Assembly: GCF_000786205.1 (NCBI RefSeq)
Contig: NZ_JROH01000003.1
Location: forward strand, 62,001-126,000
Direction of reading: 5' to 3'
DNA from: Sphingomonas sp. 37zxx
GTDB taxonomy: Bacteria; Pseudomonadota; Alphaproteobacteria; Sphingomonadales; Sphingomonadaceae
DNA: 64,000 bases
The notes below the pieces were generated by a model. It was given only the letters and a program-made list of their open reading frames with translations, made no database searches and was not told where the DNA came from. This document shows, in pieces, positions 25,882-34,997 of the stretch. Position numbers and translations under genes: made by a program. Position 1 is the stretch's first letter. Each line of letters opens with the position of its first letter.

Positions 25882-27474
25882 TCACAGGTTCAGCGTCTTG
25901 GGGCGGCTGCGCTTCAGATAATCGGCGGCAAGCAAGCGGGTGAAGGTCACGCCGGTGAACACCGACGTCACGATGCCGATCGCCAGCACCACGGCGAAGC
26001 CACGGATCGGCCCCGATCCGAACGCGAACATGATCGCCGCCGAAATGACGTTGGTCAGATTGGCGTCGAAGATCGCGGTCGATGCTTCCTTATATCCGAA
26101 TTCCACCGCCTGGATCGGCGCGCGCGGTCGCCGCAATTCCTCGCGGATGCGTTCGTTGATCAGCACGTTGGCATCGACGGCGGCACCGATCGTCAGCACG
26201 AAGCCGGCAATGCCCGGCAATGTCAGCGTCGCGTTGAACAGCGCCATGATCCCCATGATCAGCACCGCATTCACCAGCAGCGAGATCGAGGTATAGATGC
26301 CGAAGCGGACATAGGTGACGATCATGAAGATCATCAGCGCGATCGCCGACACGATCCCGGCGAGCACGCCCTTGTCGATCGAATCCTGGCCGAGTTCAGC
26401 CGAAACCGTCCGCTCCTCGACGACGCGAAGCGCCACCGGCAGCTTGCCCGATCGCAGCGCGATCGCCAGTTCGTTCGCGCTCTCGACGGTAAACCCGCCC
26501 GAGATCGACGCCGATCCGCCCAGGATACGCTCATTGATGTTCGGGGCCGAAATCACCGTATCGTCGATGATGATCGCAAACGGCTTGCCGACATTTTCCT
26601 GCGTCACCTGCGCGAAGCGACGGCCGCCCTGTGCGTTGAAGCGGATCGCCACGGTGGGCGCGCCGGTCTGCGGATCATATTCCTGCCGCGCATCGGCGAT
26701 CTGGTCGCCCGAAATGATCGTCGATCGCTTCACCGCGATCGGCGCGCCGGCGGTGGGATAGGGCAGGACTTCGCTGCCGATCGGTGCCTGCCCCTTGGCC
26801 AGCGCCTGCGGGTCGGCATTCACATCGACCAGCTTGAACTCGAGCCGCGCGGTGCGGCCAAGCAATGCCTTTAGCTGCTGCGGATCGGAAAGCCCCGGCA
26901 CCTGCACGACGATCCGGTTGCTGCCCGACCGGATGATCGTCGGCTCGCGCGTGCCAAGTTCGTCGATACGGCGGCGAACCACTTCGGTCGCATCGCCCAT
27001 TGCCTGTTCGATCGCCTGTTCGATCCCCGCCTGGGTCGGCGTCATCACGAACCGCGTCGAATCACGGACTTCGATATTCCAGTCGCGCTGGCCGGTCACG
27101 CCGACGCCTGCGGTCAGCGGCAACAGCCGCTCGCGCGCCGCATCGACCTGCGACACGTCGCGCACCATGAAGCTCAACCGACCGTCGCGCACCGAAATGT
27201 CGCCGATCTGGACGCGGGGGGCGCGGCGCATATCGGTTTGCACCGTGTCGCGCATCGTCTCCACCCGCTGCGTCGCGACATCGTCGGTATCGGCTTCGAG
27301 CAGGATGTAGCTGCCACCCGCCAGGTCGAGCCCCAGATTGATCTGCGGCGCGGTCACCCATGCCGGCAGCCCGGCCTTGACGTTGGCGGGCAGGAACGTC
27401 GGCACCGCCAGCAGCGCGCAGACCGCGATCGTCAGCCAGACCGCCCAGACTTTCCAGCGGGGAAAATCGAGCAT
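25882..27474 (-). CDS. secD: Protein translocase subunit SecD
   Basis: A 530-aa SecD. The N-terminal helix is followed by 'GLDLAGGSYILLEAD', a large periplasmic P1 domain with 'VVRRRIDELGTREPTIIRSGSNRIVVQVPGL', and C-terminal helices with 'ANVLINERIREELR' and 'FAFGSGPIRGFAVVLAIGIVTSVFTGV'. Its start codon overlaps the yajC stop by one base (TGATG), so the two are translationally coupled. Confidence 0.96.
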   Translation of the reverse strand: MLDFPRWKVWAVWLTIAVCALLAVPTFLPANVKAGLPAWVTAPQINLGLDLAGGSYILLEADTDDVATQRVETMRDTVQTDMRRAPRVQIGDISVRDGRLSFMVRDVSQVDAARERLLPLTAGVGVTGQRDWNIEVRDSTRFVMTPTQAGIEQAIEQAMGDATEVVRRRIDELGTREPTIIRSGSNRIVVQVPGLSDPQQLKALLGRTARLEFKLVDVNADPQALAKGQAPIGSEVLPYPTAGAPIAVKRSTIISGDQIADARQEYDPQTGAPTVAIRFNAQGGRRFAQVTQENVGKPFAIIIDDTVISAPNINERILGGSASISGGFTVESANELAIALRSGKLPVALRVVEERTVSAELGQDSIDKGVLAGIVSAIALMIFMIVTYVRFGIYTSISLLVNAVLIMGIMALFNATLTLPGIAGFVLTIGAAVDANVLINERIREELRRPRAPIQAVEFGYKEASTAIFDANLTNVISAAIMFAFGSGPIRGFAVVLAIGIVTSVFTGVTFTRLLAADYLKRSRPKTLNL

Positions 27475-27803
27475 CAGTCGTTCGCAGGCTTGCCGCCGAG
27501 CGGCGTCACTTCTGCGATCGTCGCCTTGACCACGCGAACGCGGACGTTCTGCGCGATCTCGACTTCCAGATGACGGTCCTCGACCTTGGTCACCTTGCCC
27601 ACCAGGCCGCCGGCGGTGACGACGGTATCGCCGCGCTTGGCACCCTCGACCATCGCCTGCAGCGCCTTAACCCGCTTTTGCTGCGGGCGGATCATCAGGA
27701 AATAGAAGGCGACGAAGATCAGCAGCAGCGGCGCGATGCCGACGATCTGGCCGGCGATGCCGGGATCACCTGCGGTCTGGGCGAATGCGGGAGTGACGAA
27801 CAT
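27474..27803 (-). CDS. yajC: YajC, Sec translocase accessory protein
   Basis: A 109-aa single-pass membrane protein. The transmembrane helix 'APLLLIFVAFYFLMIRPQQKRVK' is the family signature, followed by the small cytoplasmic domain 'GAKRGDTVVTAGGLVGKVTKVEDRHLEVEIAQNVRVRVVKATI'. It is the first gene of the yajC-secD-secF operon. Confidence 0.96.
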   Translation of the reverse strand: MFVTPAFAQTAGDPGIAGQIVGIAPLLLIFVAFYFLMIRPQQKRVKALQAMVEGAKRGDTVVTAGGLVGKVTKVEDRHLEVEIAQNVRVRVVKATIAEVTPLGGKPAND

Positions 27804-28243
27804 GGGCGCGGTTCAGCCTGTCTGAAAGGAGGGGCCAAACGCCCCCCGTACAAGCGGGGCGCGCTATCATGCACGCAGGGCGCGCGCAACCGCCTGCCCC
27901 GTCTTGGCGAACCGCACATCGCGCTTCACACATCGCTGTCCTACAAGCATCGCTCTCGCTACGCTCGTCTTATGCACTCGCCTGCGCCCTATTCGACCGG
28001 CATCGCCTTTCAAAGCCGGGGAGAAGCGCAACTCAGGGGGTACGTAGTGTAGCTTTTGTAGCTTTCCGCGCGATCGGCACGGCGCGACTCGCCCGCAAAA
28101 CACGCCACAGCCGACGCCGCTGGAGCTGCCGGAATTGCTTATTTCGGCCCGATCGTGACGAAAGCGCAACATTTCGTCGCAAGTCATCGAACCGTCATCA
28201 AATCCTAACCCTGCCTTAAGCAAGCCGCTCTAGCGAACTGCCC
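27804..28243. other. Intergenic region between yajC and the chemoreceptor-like gene
   Basis: These 440 bp separate two divergent genes. Open frames here lack ribosome-binding sites and family resemblance, so I call none. The region holds the promoter of the secretion operon near 27,810-27,850 and, close to the right-hand gene, a possible PhoB-box-like direct repeat. Otherwise I see nothing in it. Confidence 0.5.
28181..28198 (+). promoter_or_regulatory. Possible PhoB-box-like direct repeat
   Basis: AAGTCAT and CCGTCAT occur 11 bp apart, matching the spacing of two CTGTCAT-like half-sites in a Pho box. They lie about 45-60 bp upstream of the chemoreceptor-like gene. Only the TCAT cores match well, so this is a weak candidate. 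Confidence 0.3.
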
Positions 28244-29638
28244 ATGAAAACAGCGCCTTCGCCCGATCTCTTTCGTGTTGCCGGTCTCGGTGCCGCTCTG
28301 GGTGCCGCCCTGGGTGCTGATGCCGGACATGGTGCCGAGACCGATCCCGAGACCGATCAAACCGCCGATCGCTGGTTGCGCCCCGACGAATGCTCGCCGC
28401 CCAGCGTGCATTGCAACGACCGGCTCGATGACGCGATCGACATGCTGCAACGCAATCCCGATGCGCGATTGCTGCCGGTGGTCGATGACGAATATCGCCC
28501 GATCGGCGCGTTGTTTGAAAAGGATATTCGCCGGCTGTTGCTCAATCCCTATGGCCATGCACTGCTCAGCAATCCGGCCTATGGCAGCAGCTTGTGGCAT
28601 TATCTCAAGCCGGTGCCGATCGCTGAATCGTCGCTGGCGATCCCCGATCTGATCGCCACCTATCGCGCGGCGCAGGGCAGCGACGGCATGGTGCTCACCC
28701 GCAACGGGCGGTTGCATGCGACGCTGGCCAACCGGCGGCTGGTCGACCTGGCGGCGATCGACGAGCGGGACCGCACCCGCCGGCGGCTGGCGCGCGCGCA
28801 GCGGATCGAGGCGGCGGGGCAGCGCTTTGAAAGCGACGTCGCCGGCCTCGCGCGCGACCTGAGCGCACTGGCGCTGGCGATCCGCACCAATGCCGTCGCC
28901 AGCGGCGTGCGCTCGGCAGCAACCGGCGAAAGCGCCGCCGCCGTCGCCGCCGCCGCGACTCAGAGCGCCGCCAATCTCGGCGGGATCGAAGTCGAAGGGC
29001 GCCATCTCACCAACGGCCTGATGCAGGTCGCCGCCAGCACGCGCGAGGCCCGCGCGCTCGCCGCCGATGCGGTCGAGCTGGTCGAGGAGGGCAATGCCCG
29101 CACCGGCGAGCTGAAACGATCGGCGCAATCGATCGACCAGGTCGCACACATCATCGCGACGATCTCGCGCCAGGTAAAATTGCTGGCGCTCAACGCGACG
29201 ATCGAGGCGGCGCGCGCGGGCGAGGCCGGGCGCGGCTTCGCCGTCGTCGCCAATGAAGTGAAATCGCTGTCGGACCAGACCGCCCGCGCCGCCGACACCG
29301 TGACCCGGCACATCGTCGACATCGGCGGATCGGTGACGGCGGTGGCCTGTACCTATGCCCAGATCGATAGCGCGATCACCGCGATGGCCGAGCGGTCGGC
29401 GCAGATCATGCTGGCGATCGACGCGCAGCACGGCGCGACCGAGGTGATCACCCGCCACGTCAGCGAAGCAGTCCACGCCGCCGCCGCCACGCAAACCGAC
29501 GCGCGCGACATCGCCCACACCGCCGAAGGCGCACGCGGTGCCGCGCAAGCAATGGAGCAGCTTGCCGCACGGCTCATCTCGGGTGCCGACGCACTGACCG
29601 GCCAGACCGAGGGGTTCCTGCGCGAGCTCCGCGCTTGA
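28244..29638 (+). CDS. Soluble methyl-accepting chemotaxis-like protein with CBS-like N-terminus
   Basis: A 464-aa cytoplasmic receptor-like protein without transmembrane helices. Residues about 60-170 ('[39 protein letters not shown]...') look like a CBS-pair or SpoVT-like input domain. The C-terminal half is a helical signalling domain whose hairpin '[32 protein letters not shown]' is the MCP signature. It may signal to CheA/CheW or act in another coiled-coil signalling pathway; no che genes are nearby. The first 35 residues are a low-complexity Ala/Gly repeat that may not be translated; a later start is possible. Confidence 0.85.
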   Translation: MKTAPSPDLFRVAGLGAALGAALGADAGHGAETDPETDQTADRWLRPDECSPPSVHCNDRLDDAIDMLQRNPDARLLPVVDDEYRPIGALFEKDIRRLLLNPYGHALLSNPAYGSSLWHYLKPVPIAESSLAIPDLIATYRAAQGSDGMVLTRNGRLHATLANRRLVDLAAIDERDRTRRRLARAQRIEAAGQRFESDVAGLARDLSALALAIRTNAVASGVRSAATGESAAAVAAAATQSAANLGGIEVEGRHLTNGLMQVAASTREARALAADAVELVEEGNARTGELKRSAQSIDQVAHIIATISRQVKLLALNATIEAARAGEAGRGFAVVANEVKSLSDQTARAADTVTRHIVDIGGSVTAVACTYAQIDSAITAMAERSAQIMLAIDAQHGATEVITRHVSEAVHAAAATQTDARDIAHTAEGARGAAQAMEQLAARLISGADALTGQTEGFLRELRA

Positions 29639-29726
29639 AGCGCGGGCTGGGCGTGTCGCACGAGAAGGTCGGCGTCACTCCCCCCTTGCGTCGGATCGGC
29701 GATCGGCCTAGACGCCCGCCTTCGGT

Positions 29727-29803
29727 CGGGGCGTAGCGCAGCCTGGTAGCGCATCACACTGGGGGTGTGGGGGTCGCAGGTTCGAATCCTGTCGCCCCGA
29801 CCA
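29727..29803 (+). tRNA. tRNA-Pro (anticodon GGG)
   Basis: A full cloverleaf can be drawn over 77 nt. The acceptor CGGGGCG pairs with CGCCCCG. The D arm is GCGC...GCGC with AGCCTGGTA, the anticodon loop CTGGGGG gives GGG, the T arm is GCAGG-TTCGAAT-CCTGT, and 3' ACCA is encoded. The anticodon reads CCC/CCU proline codons. Confidence 0.95.
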
Positions 29804-30099
29804 AAATTACCGCGGTAGAGTGTTTCTCCAAACCTCCCGCAACCCCAAAGCGAACCGCCGCTCCCGAGCCAGGCGACCCACTGCTATTCAGCAACCGGCA
29901 AGTCACTTTGTGCGACTGGTCACCAATAATGGTGCGGGGAACATAATCATGGGGTTGGCGTTTTTATCGGTGGCTGAGGATAGCTACGTATTCGGCCAAC
30001 AGGTCGATAACGTCACCTTTGTCCCGCCTTGCCGGCGACAGCGCTCGATGCTGCTATAATTAGACCTCAAGACTCGGTGCAACTGCGATCGAACCATCC
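29804..30099. other. Intergenic region upstream of the GGDEF-EAL gene
   Basis: About 296 bp between tRNA-Pro and the next gene. A 79-codon frame on the plus strand lacks a ribosome-binding site and family resemblance, so I do not call it. The GC content drops toward the right end, where a promoter is visible. Confidence 0.45.
30052..30060 (+). promoter_or_regulatory. Extended -10 promoter element
   Basis: TGCTATAAT is a perfect extended -10 (TGnTATAAT) 40 bp before the GGDEF-EAL start. A TTGCCG at 30029 is too far for a standard -35, but extended -10 promoters tolerate that. Confidence 0.5.
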
Positions 30100-31941
30100 A
30101 TGCTCAAGATGCAGAACATCATATTGGAGATGATTGCCAAAGGCGAACCACTCGCCGATACCGCCGCGCGACTGTGCATCGAGGCTGAACAACAGGCACC
30201 GGGAACCATCTGTTCGATCATCGTGGTTGATGCCGATGGCATAATGCATCCGCTGGCAGCACCCAGCCTGCCCGCCGATTTCGCCGCGATTGTCGAAGGC
30301 TTGGCGATCGGCCCCGATATCGGCTCGTGCGGCAGCGCGGCCTATCTTCGGCGCGAAGTCACCGTCACCGACATCCCCAACGACCCGCGTTGGGCCAAAT
30401 TCAAGCATCTCGCCGAACCGCTCGGGCTGCGCGCCTGCTGGTCCAGCCCAATCCTCGATGCTGCCGGTGATCCGGTCGGAACCTTCGCCTTTTATTACCG
30501 CGAACACCGCGAACCCACGCAAATCGAACGCGAAATCGTTGGCAATTGTACCCATTTATGCCTGATCGCGCTCGATCGCGAACGGCGCGTGGCAGAACAT
30601 CGGCGGCGGGCATTTACCGACGAACTGACCGGCCTCGCCAACCGGGCGGCGTTTGAGGCGACACTGTCGACACTCGATTGCGCAATCCCCGGCAATTGGG
30701 CGATGCTGATGATCGACCTCGACAATCTGAAGGACGTCAACGACACCTTCGGCCACGCGGTCGGCGATTGCCTGCTGCGCGCGGCGGGTGACCGCATCGC
30801 CGCCGCCGTGGCACCTGAACCAGTGTTCCGGATCGGCGGCGATGAGTTCGCGATCATTCTGGAGACCAAGGAAACGCTGCGCGACCTCGATCGCACCGCC
30901 GAGCAGATCCTCGGCGCAATCGGACATCCTGCAACCTGCGGCCCGCAGATCGTCGTGCCGCGTGCCACTATCGGGGGTGCGGTGTTGTCGGCGGGGGACT
31001 GTGCGCCTGAGCGTGTCCGCCAGCATGCCGATTTCGCGATGTACCATGCCAAGGAAACCGGGCGCGGCGGCTTTGTCCGCTATTGGCCGGGGCTCGGCAC
31101 CGCGATGACCCGCCGCCTGGGTGACATCCGCGAGGTCGATGCCGCCCTTCGCGAAGGCAGGATCGACGCCTTTTACCAGCCCGTATTCCGCCTCGACACC
31201 CGCGAGATTGTCGGGATGGAAGCACTATGCCGGATGCGGATCGGCGACCGGATCGTGTCCGCCGCCGCCTTTCACGAAGCGACCAAGGACGCCTATGTCG
31301 CCACCGCGCTGACCGCCCGGATGATCGAGATCGTCGCTGGCGACGTTCGTGCCTGGCTCGACCTTGGCATCCCATTCCAGCATGTCAGCATCAACATCTC
31401 GTCGGCCGATATGCGCCACGGTGCGCTCGAAAAAATACTGGTCGACACCTTCGACCGGCACGGCGTCCCGCTGGCGCACGCGATCCTCGAAGTCACCGAA
31501 GCCGTCTATATGGGCGATGGCGACCACCGGGTGCAGACCGCGATCAAGGATTTGCGCGCCAGGGGCATCCGCGTCGCGCTCGACGATTTCGGCACCGGCT
31601 ATGCCTCGCTCACGCACCTGCTGACGGTGCCGGTCGACATCCTGAAGATCGACAAGAGCTTCATCGATCGATTGGCACCGGGCGACGTCGGCACCGCCAT
31701 TGTCGAGGGGCTGATCGGTATCGCCGGAAAGCTCGGCATCCGCGTGGTCGCCGAAGGGGTCGAAACCGAACGTCAGGCCTATCAGCTGGCGGCGATCGGC
31801 TGCGAGCTGGGCCAGGGCTATCTCTTCTCGCGCGCGGTCGATCGCGATGCGTCGACCAGGCTCCTGCTCGACCACGCCCAACCTATGCCCACCGACCCGC
31901 CTTTGACGCCGACCAGGCCGGCTTTGCGCGGCGCGGCCTGA
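30100..31941 (+). CDS. GAF-GGDEF-EAL cyclic-di-GMP signalling protein
   Basis: A 613-aa protein that could make and degrade c-di-GMP. A GAF domain (residues about 15-165, 'GPDIGSCGSAAYLRREVTVTDIPNDPRW') is followed by a GGDEF domain with an intact active site 'RIGGDEFAIIL' (about residue 245). An EAL domain follows with 'GMEALCRM', 'LDDFGTGYASL' and 'LKIDKSFI', the residues needed for phosphodiesterase activity. Both catalytic motifs look complete, so either activity may dominate. There is no transmembrane segment. The start at 30100 lacks a strong ribosome-binding site; ATG 30109 is also possible. Confidence 0.93.
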   Translation: MLKMQNIILEMIAKGEPLADTAARLCIEAEQQAPGTICSIIVVDADGIMHPLAAPSLPADFAAIVEGLAIGPDIGSCGSAAYLRREVTVTDIPNDPRWAKFKHLAEPLGLRACWSSPILDAAGDPVGTFAFYYREHREPTQIEREIVGNCTHLCLIALDRERRVAEHRRRAFTDELTGLANRAAFEATLSTLDCAIPGNWAMLMIDLDNLKDVNDTFGHAVGDCLLRAAGDRIAAAVAPEPVFRIGGDEFAIILETKETLRDLDRTAEQILGAIGHPATCGPQIVVPRATIGGAVLSAGDCAPERVRQHADFAMYHAKETGRGGFVRYWPGLGTAMTRRLGDIREVDAALREGRIDAFYQPVFRLDTREIVGMEALCRMRIGDRIVSAAAFHEATKDAYVATALTARMIEIVAGDVRAWLDLGIPFQHVSINISSADMRHGALEKILVDTFDRHGVPLAHAILEVTEAVYMGDGDHRVQTAIKDLRARGIRVALDDFGTGYASLTHLLTVPVDILKIDKSFIDRLAPGDVGTAIVEGLIGIAGKLGIRVVAEGVETERQAYQLAAIGCELGQGYLFSRAVDRDASTRLLLDHAQPMPTDPPLTPTRPALRGAA

Positions 31942-31953
31942 CCCCGATCCGCT

Positions 31954-32790
31954 TCAGCTACCCGCCTTGTCCTTGTCATAAGCACCAAGGCCGGGCTTAT
32001 AGCTCTTTTCGTCGATGAACTGCCGGATGCCCTCCTTGCGGCCATCATTGTCATAGCTGTTGGCGGCTTCCTGCGCGCGAATCAGATAATCCTCGGCGTC
32101 GTCATAGCTCATCACCGATACCCGGCGCACCGCGTCCTTGGTCGCCTTCAGCGCAACCGGATTCTTCTTCAACAATATGTTCGCCACCTCGGCGACCCGC
32201 GCCTTCAGCTCGGCCAGCGGCAGCGATTCGTTCACCAAGCCCCATTCGGCGGCAGTCTTGCCGTCGACATTCTCCCCCATCATCGCGTGATACATCGCCT
32301 TGCGGAACGGCAGCAGTTCCACCGCCACCTTGGTCGCGCCGCCGCCGGGCAGGATGCCCCAGTTGATCTCCGACAGGCCGAACTGCGCCTCGTCGGCGGC
32401 GAACGCCAGGTCGCAGGCGAATAGCGGGCCATAGCCGCCGCCAAAGCACCAGCCGTTCACCATCGCGATCGTCGGCTTTTGGTACCAGCGCAGCCGCCGC
32501 CACCAGCCATAGCTCTCGCGCTGTGCCGCGCGCGTCGCGCCCAGCCCCTTGGCCTCGGTCTCGCGGAAATACTCCTTCAGGTCCATGCCCGCCGACCAGG
32601 CGGTTCCTTCACCCGCCAGCACCAGCACCCCCACATCGTCGCGGAATTCGAGCAGGTCAAGCACCTCCAGCATGTCGCGGTTCAGCGTCGGCGACATGCA
32701 GTTGCGCTTGTCGGGACGATTGAACTTCACCCAGGCGATGCCGCCTTCGATGGCATAGGATACCGTGTCGTTGCTGCTGAATTGAGTCAT
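31954..32790 (-). CDS. Hydroxycinnamoyl-CoA hydratase/lyase
   Basis: A 278-aa crotonase-fold enzyme. It resembles feruloyl/p-coumaroyl-CoA hydratase-lyases (HCHL/Ech/FerB), which convert feruloyl-CoA to vanillin and acetyl-CoA. Family marks are 'AWSAGMDLKEYFRE' (oxyanion hole), 'WWRRLRWYQKPTIAMVNGWCFGGGYGPLFACDLA' and the catalytic Glu in 'FGLSEINWGILPGGG'. It lies 68 nt downstream of a vanillin-type aldehyde dehydrogenase and is probably cotranscribed with it. No feruloyl-CoA synthetase gene is in the window. Confidence 0.9.
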   Translation of the reverse strand: MTQFSSNDTVSYAIEGGIAWVKFNRPDKRNCMSPTLNRDMLEVLDLLEFRDDVGVLVLAGEGTAWSAGMDLKEYFRETEAKGLGATRAAQRESYGWWRRLRWYQKPTIAMVNGWCFGGGYGPLFACDLAFAADEAQFGLSEINWGILPGGGATKVAVELLPFRKAMYHAMMGENVDGKTAAEWGLVNESLPLAELKARVAEVANILLKKNPVALKATKDAVRRVSVMSYDDAEDYLIRAQEAANSYDNDGRKEGIRQFIDEKSYKPGLGAYDKDKAGS

Positions 32791-32858
32791 GCCAAGGTCG
32801 CTTTCTGCTCGCCGGCCGAAGCACGGGCGCTGGGAGGATTGGAAACTGGGGGAAGCGA

Positions 32859-34298
32859 TCAGATCGGGTAATGCCCCGCTTCGGTCTCGATCGTGACCCA
32901 GCGAAGCTCGGTGAAGGCGTCGATCCCGGCCTTGCCGCCGAAGCGGCCATAGCCCGAGGATTTGACCCCGCCGAAGGGCATTTGCGCCTCGTCATGCACC
33001 GTCGCGCCGTTGATGTGGCAAATGCCCGATTTGATCTGGCGCGCAACGCGCAGGCCGCGCGCGGTGTCGCGCGTGAACACCGCCGCCGACAGGCCATAAT
33101 CGGTATCGTTGGCCAGCATGATCGCGTGCGCCTCGTCATGCGCGCGGGTGATCCCCACCACCGGGCCAAAGCTTTCGTCGCGGAACAGCTTCATCTCGGG
33201 GGTCACCCGGTCGATGACGTGCGCGGGCATCAGCACGCCCCCGCCCTCACCCGCGCTTTCGCCGCCATTCACCTGCACCGCGCCCGCCGCCAGGGCATCG
33301 GCAATCAGCGCGCGCACATGATCGACGGTCTTGCGATCGACCACCGCGCCAAGCGGTGCCTTGCCCTCGCGCGGATCGCCCACCGCCATGCCCGCCACCT
33401 TGGCGGCGAATTTGCCGACAAAGGCCTGCGCCACCGCATCGACCACGATGATCCGCTCGGTCGACATGCAGATCTGGCCCGAATTCATGAACGCGCCGAA
33501 CGCCGCCGCCTTCACCGCTTCGTCGAGGTCTGCGTCCTCCAGCACGATCAGCGGTGCCTTGCCGCCCAACTCCAGCAGCACCGGCTTCAGATGCTCGGCG
33601 GCGCGTTTGGCGATGATCCGGCCGACATGCGTCGATCCGGTGAAGTTGATCCGCCGGATCGCGGGATGATCGATCAGCGCGCCAACGACTGCGCCCGCAT
33701 CCTCCGGTGCGTTAGTGACGATACCCACCGCGCCTTCGGGCAGACCGGCATCGGCAAAGGCCTCGGCGATCAGGCTGTGCGTGCGCGGGCATTGCTCGCT
33801 GGCCTTGAGCACCACGGTATTGCCGCATGCCAGCGGCACCGCGATCGCGCGGACGCCCAGGATGATCGGCGCGTTCCACGGCGCAATCCCCAGCATCACC
33901 CCCACCGGTTCGCGCAGCGCCATCGCGATGCAGCCGGGCTTGTCCGACGGGATCACCTCGCCGCCGATCTGCGTGGTCAGCGCCGCGGCTTCGCGCACCA
34001 TGCCCACCGCCAGCGCCAGATTGAAGCGCGCCCAGCCTTCGGTCGCGCCGATTTCGCCCATCATCGCGGCAACGAACGCATCGGCCTTCGCCGCCAGCGC
34101 GTCGGCCGCCTTGGTCAACAGCGCGCGCCGCGCATTGGGGCCAATCACCGACCAGATAGGGAATGCCGCAGCGGCGGCGTCGGCCACCGCCTGGGCATCG
34201 GCGACGGTGGCGGCAGGCGCGGTCGTCGCGACCTCGCCGGTCACCGGATTCAGCCGATCAAAAGTGCGACCGGGTGCAGTTTCTGCGAGCATGGCCAT
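32859..34298 (-). CDS. Vanillin-type aldehyde dehydrogenase
   Basis: A 479-aa NAD(P)+-dependent aldehyde dehydrogenase resembling vanillin and salicylaldehyde dehydrogenases. It has 'LGIAPWNAPIILGVRAIAVPLACGNTVVLKASE', the general-base Glu in 'LLELGGKAPLIVLEDAD' and the catalytic Cys in 'MNSGQICMSTERIIV' (about residue 275). It would oxidise the aldehyde released by the neighbouring hydratase/lyase. ATG 34298 has a GGAGGAGGAT ribosome-binding site, and a palindromic operator lies just upstream. Confidence 0.92.
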   Translation of the reverse strand: MAMLAETAPGRTFDRLNPVTGEVATTAPAATVADAQAVADAAAAAFPIWSVIGPNARRALLTKAADALAAKADAFVAAMMGEIGATEGWARFNLALAVGMVREAAALTTQIGGEVIPSDKPGCIAMALREPVGVMLGIAPWNAPIILGVRAIAVPLACGNTVVLKASEQCPRTHSLIAEAFADAGLPEGAVGIVTNAPEDAGAVVGALIDHPAIRRINFTGSTHVGRIIAKRAAEHLKPVLLELGGKAPLIVLEDADLDEAVKAAAFGAFMNSGQICMSTERIIVVDAVAQAFVGKFAAKVAGMAVGDPREGKAPLGAVVDRKTVDHVRALIADALAAGAVQVNGGESAGEGGGVLMPAHVIDRVTPEMKLFRDESFGPVVGITRAHDEAHAIMLANDTDYGLSAAVFTRDTARGLRVARQIKSGICHINGATVHDEAQMPFGGVKSSGYGRFGGKAGIDAFTELRWVTIETEAGHYPI

Positions 34299-34314
34299 AC
34301 ATCCTCCTCCATAT

Positions 34315-34331
34315 TGTTATGTGACATAACA
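34315..34331 (-). promoter_or_regulatory. MarR-type operator upstream of the vanillin dehydrogenase gene
   Basis: A perfect inverted repeat TGTTATG-TGA-CATAACA starts 17 bp upstream of the aldehyde dehydrogenase ATG, next to its ribosome-binding site, in an AT-rich patch. The size and symmetry suit a MarR dimer, and a marR gene is the next gene upstream. A related half-site lies before the MFS gene at 36389. Binding is inferred. Confidence 0.7.
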
Positions 34332-34398
34332 TATTGTGGCGGGCGATGCAATTGCTCTTTTGGCGGCTGGCTCCCGAAGAGCGCTGAAGCATTTCCTG

Positions 34399-34426
34399 CG
34401 TCATTCCCGCCTTCACGGGAATGACG
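34399..34426. repeat. Element B single copy
   Basis: CGTCATTCCCG-CCTTCA-CGGGAATGACG has 11-bp arms and matches the arms of the 17791-17869 inverted repeat with a substitution in the loop. It lies between marR and the aldehyde dehydrogenase, where it may terminate the marR transcript. Confidence 0.75.
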
Positions 34427-34492
34427 AAGTAGGGGTCAATCGATCAGCGTAACGTCATCGCGCTCAAGCTCGCGAGGCGAGGACAAGGAGGA

Positions 34493-34966
34493 TCAGTCCC
34501 CCGCCGCCTCGATCCGTGCCAGCAAGTCGATCAACTGCTCCCGCTCGCCAGCCGACAGCCCCGACAACAACCGGTCCTCATGCGCGCGAATAAGCTCCAG
34601 GCTGGTCCGGGTCTTTTCCTCGCCTTCGGGCGTCAACGTCAGCGCCAATGCCCGGCGATCATCGACAGCGGTCTGGCGCTGCACTAGGCCAGCATCGACC
34701 AGTTCATTGACCAGGCTGACCATATTGGCGCGCTGGATGCCCAGCGCGCGGCCGACCGTGCCCTGGTTGATCCCGGGGTTGGCAGCGATGACCGAAAGGA
34801 TGCCGAACAACACCTGGCGCATGCCGGTGCCGGCAATCGCGCGGGCGAAATCGTTGCCGATGGCCGCCGACGCCCGTCGCATGTGATACCCTACCAGGCC
34901 ATCAAGCGCCCCCAGCGCGATAATGTCGGTATCCAGTTCAGCCTGCACGTCTTTTTCTCCCGGCAT
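34493..34966 (-). CDS. MarR-family transcriptional regulator
   Basis: A 157-aa winged-helix regulator. The recognition region 'INQGTVGRALGIQRANMVSLVNELVDAGLVQRQTAVDDRRALALTLTPEG' is typical MarR, with the DRR wing. It probably represses the hydroxycinnamate genes and is released by a CoA-thioester or aromatic ligand, as known for FerR/FerC/HcaR-type regulators. It lies 31 nt downstream of the MFS gene and upstream of the dehydrogenase operon, all on one strand. Confidence 0.88.
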   Translation of the reverse strand: MPGEKDVQAELDTDIIALGALDGLVGYHMRRASAAIGNDFARAIAGTGMRQVLFGILSVIAANPGINQGTVGRALGIQRANMVSLVNELVDAGLVQRQTAVDDRRALALTLTPEGEEKTRTSLELIRAHEDRLLSGLSAGEREQLIDLLARIEAAGD

Positions 34967-34997
34967 GGCAGGTCCATAGAACCGACCGGCCGGTGCC

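Noticed and set aside
27867..28223. Overlapping frames in the yajC upstream region
   Set aside because: Neither strand shows a ribosome-binding site or family features; probably open by GC bias.
29820..30059. 79-codon plus-strand ORF after tRNA-Pro
   Set aside because: It has no ribosome-binding site, starts just after the tRNA end, and looks compositionally random; the promoter at 30052 lies inside it.
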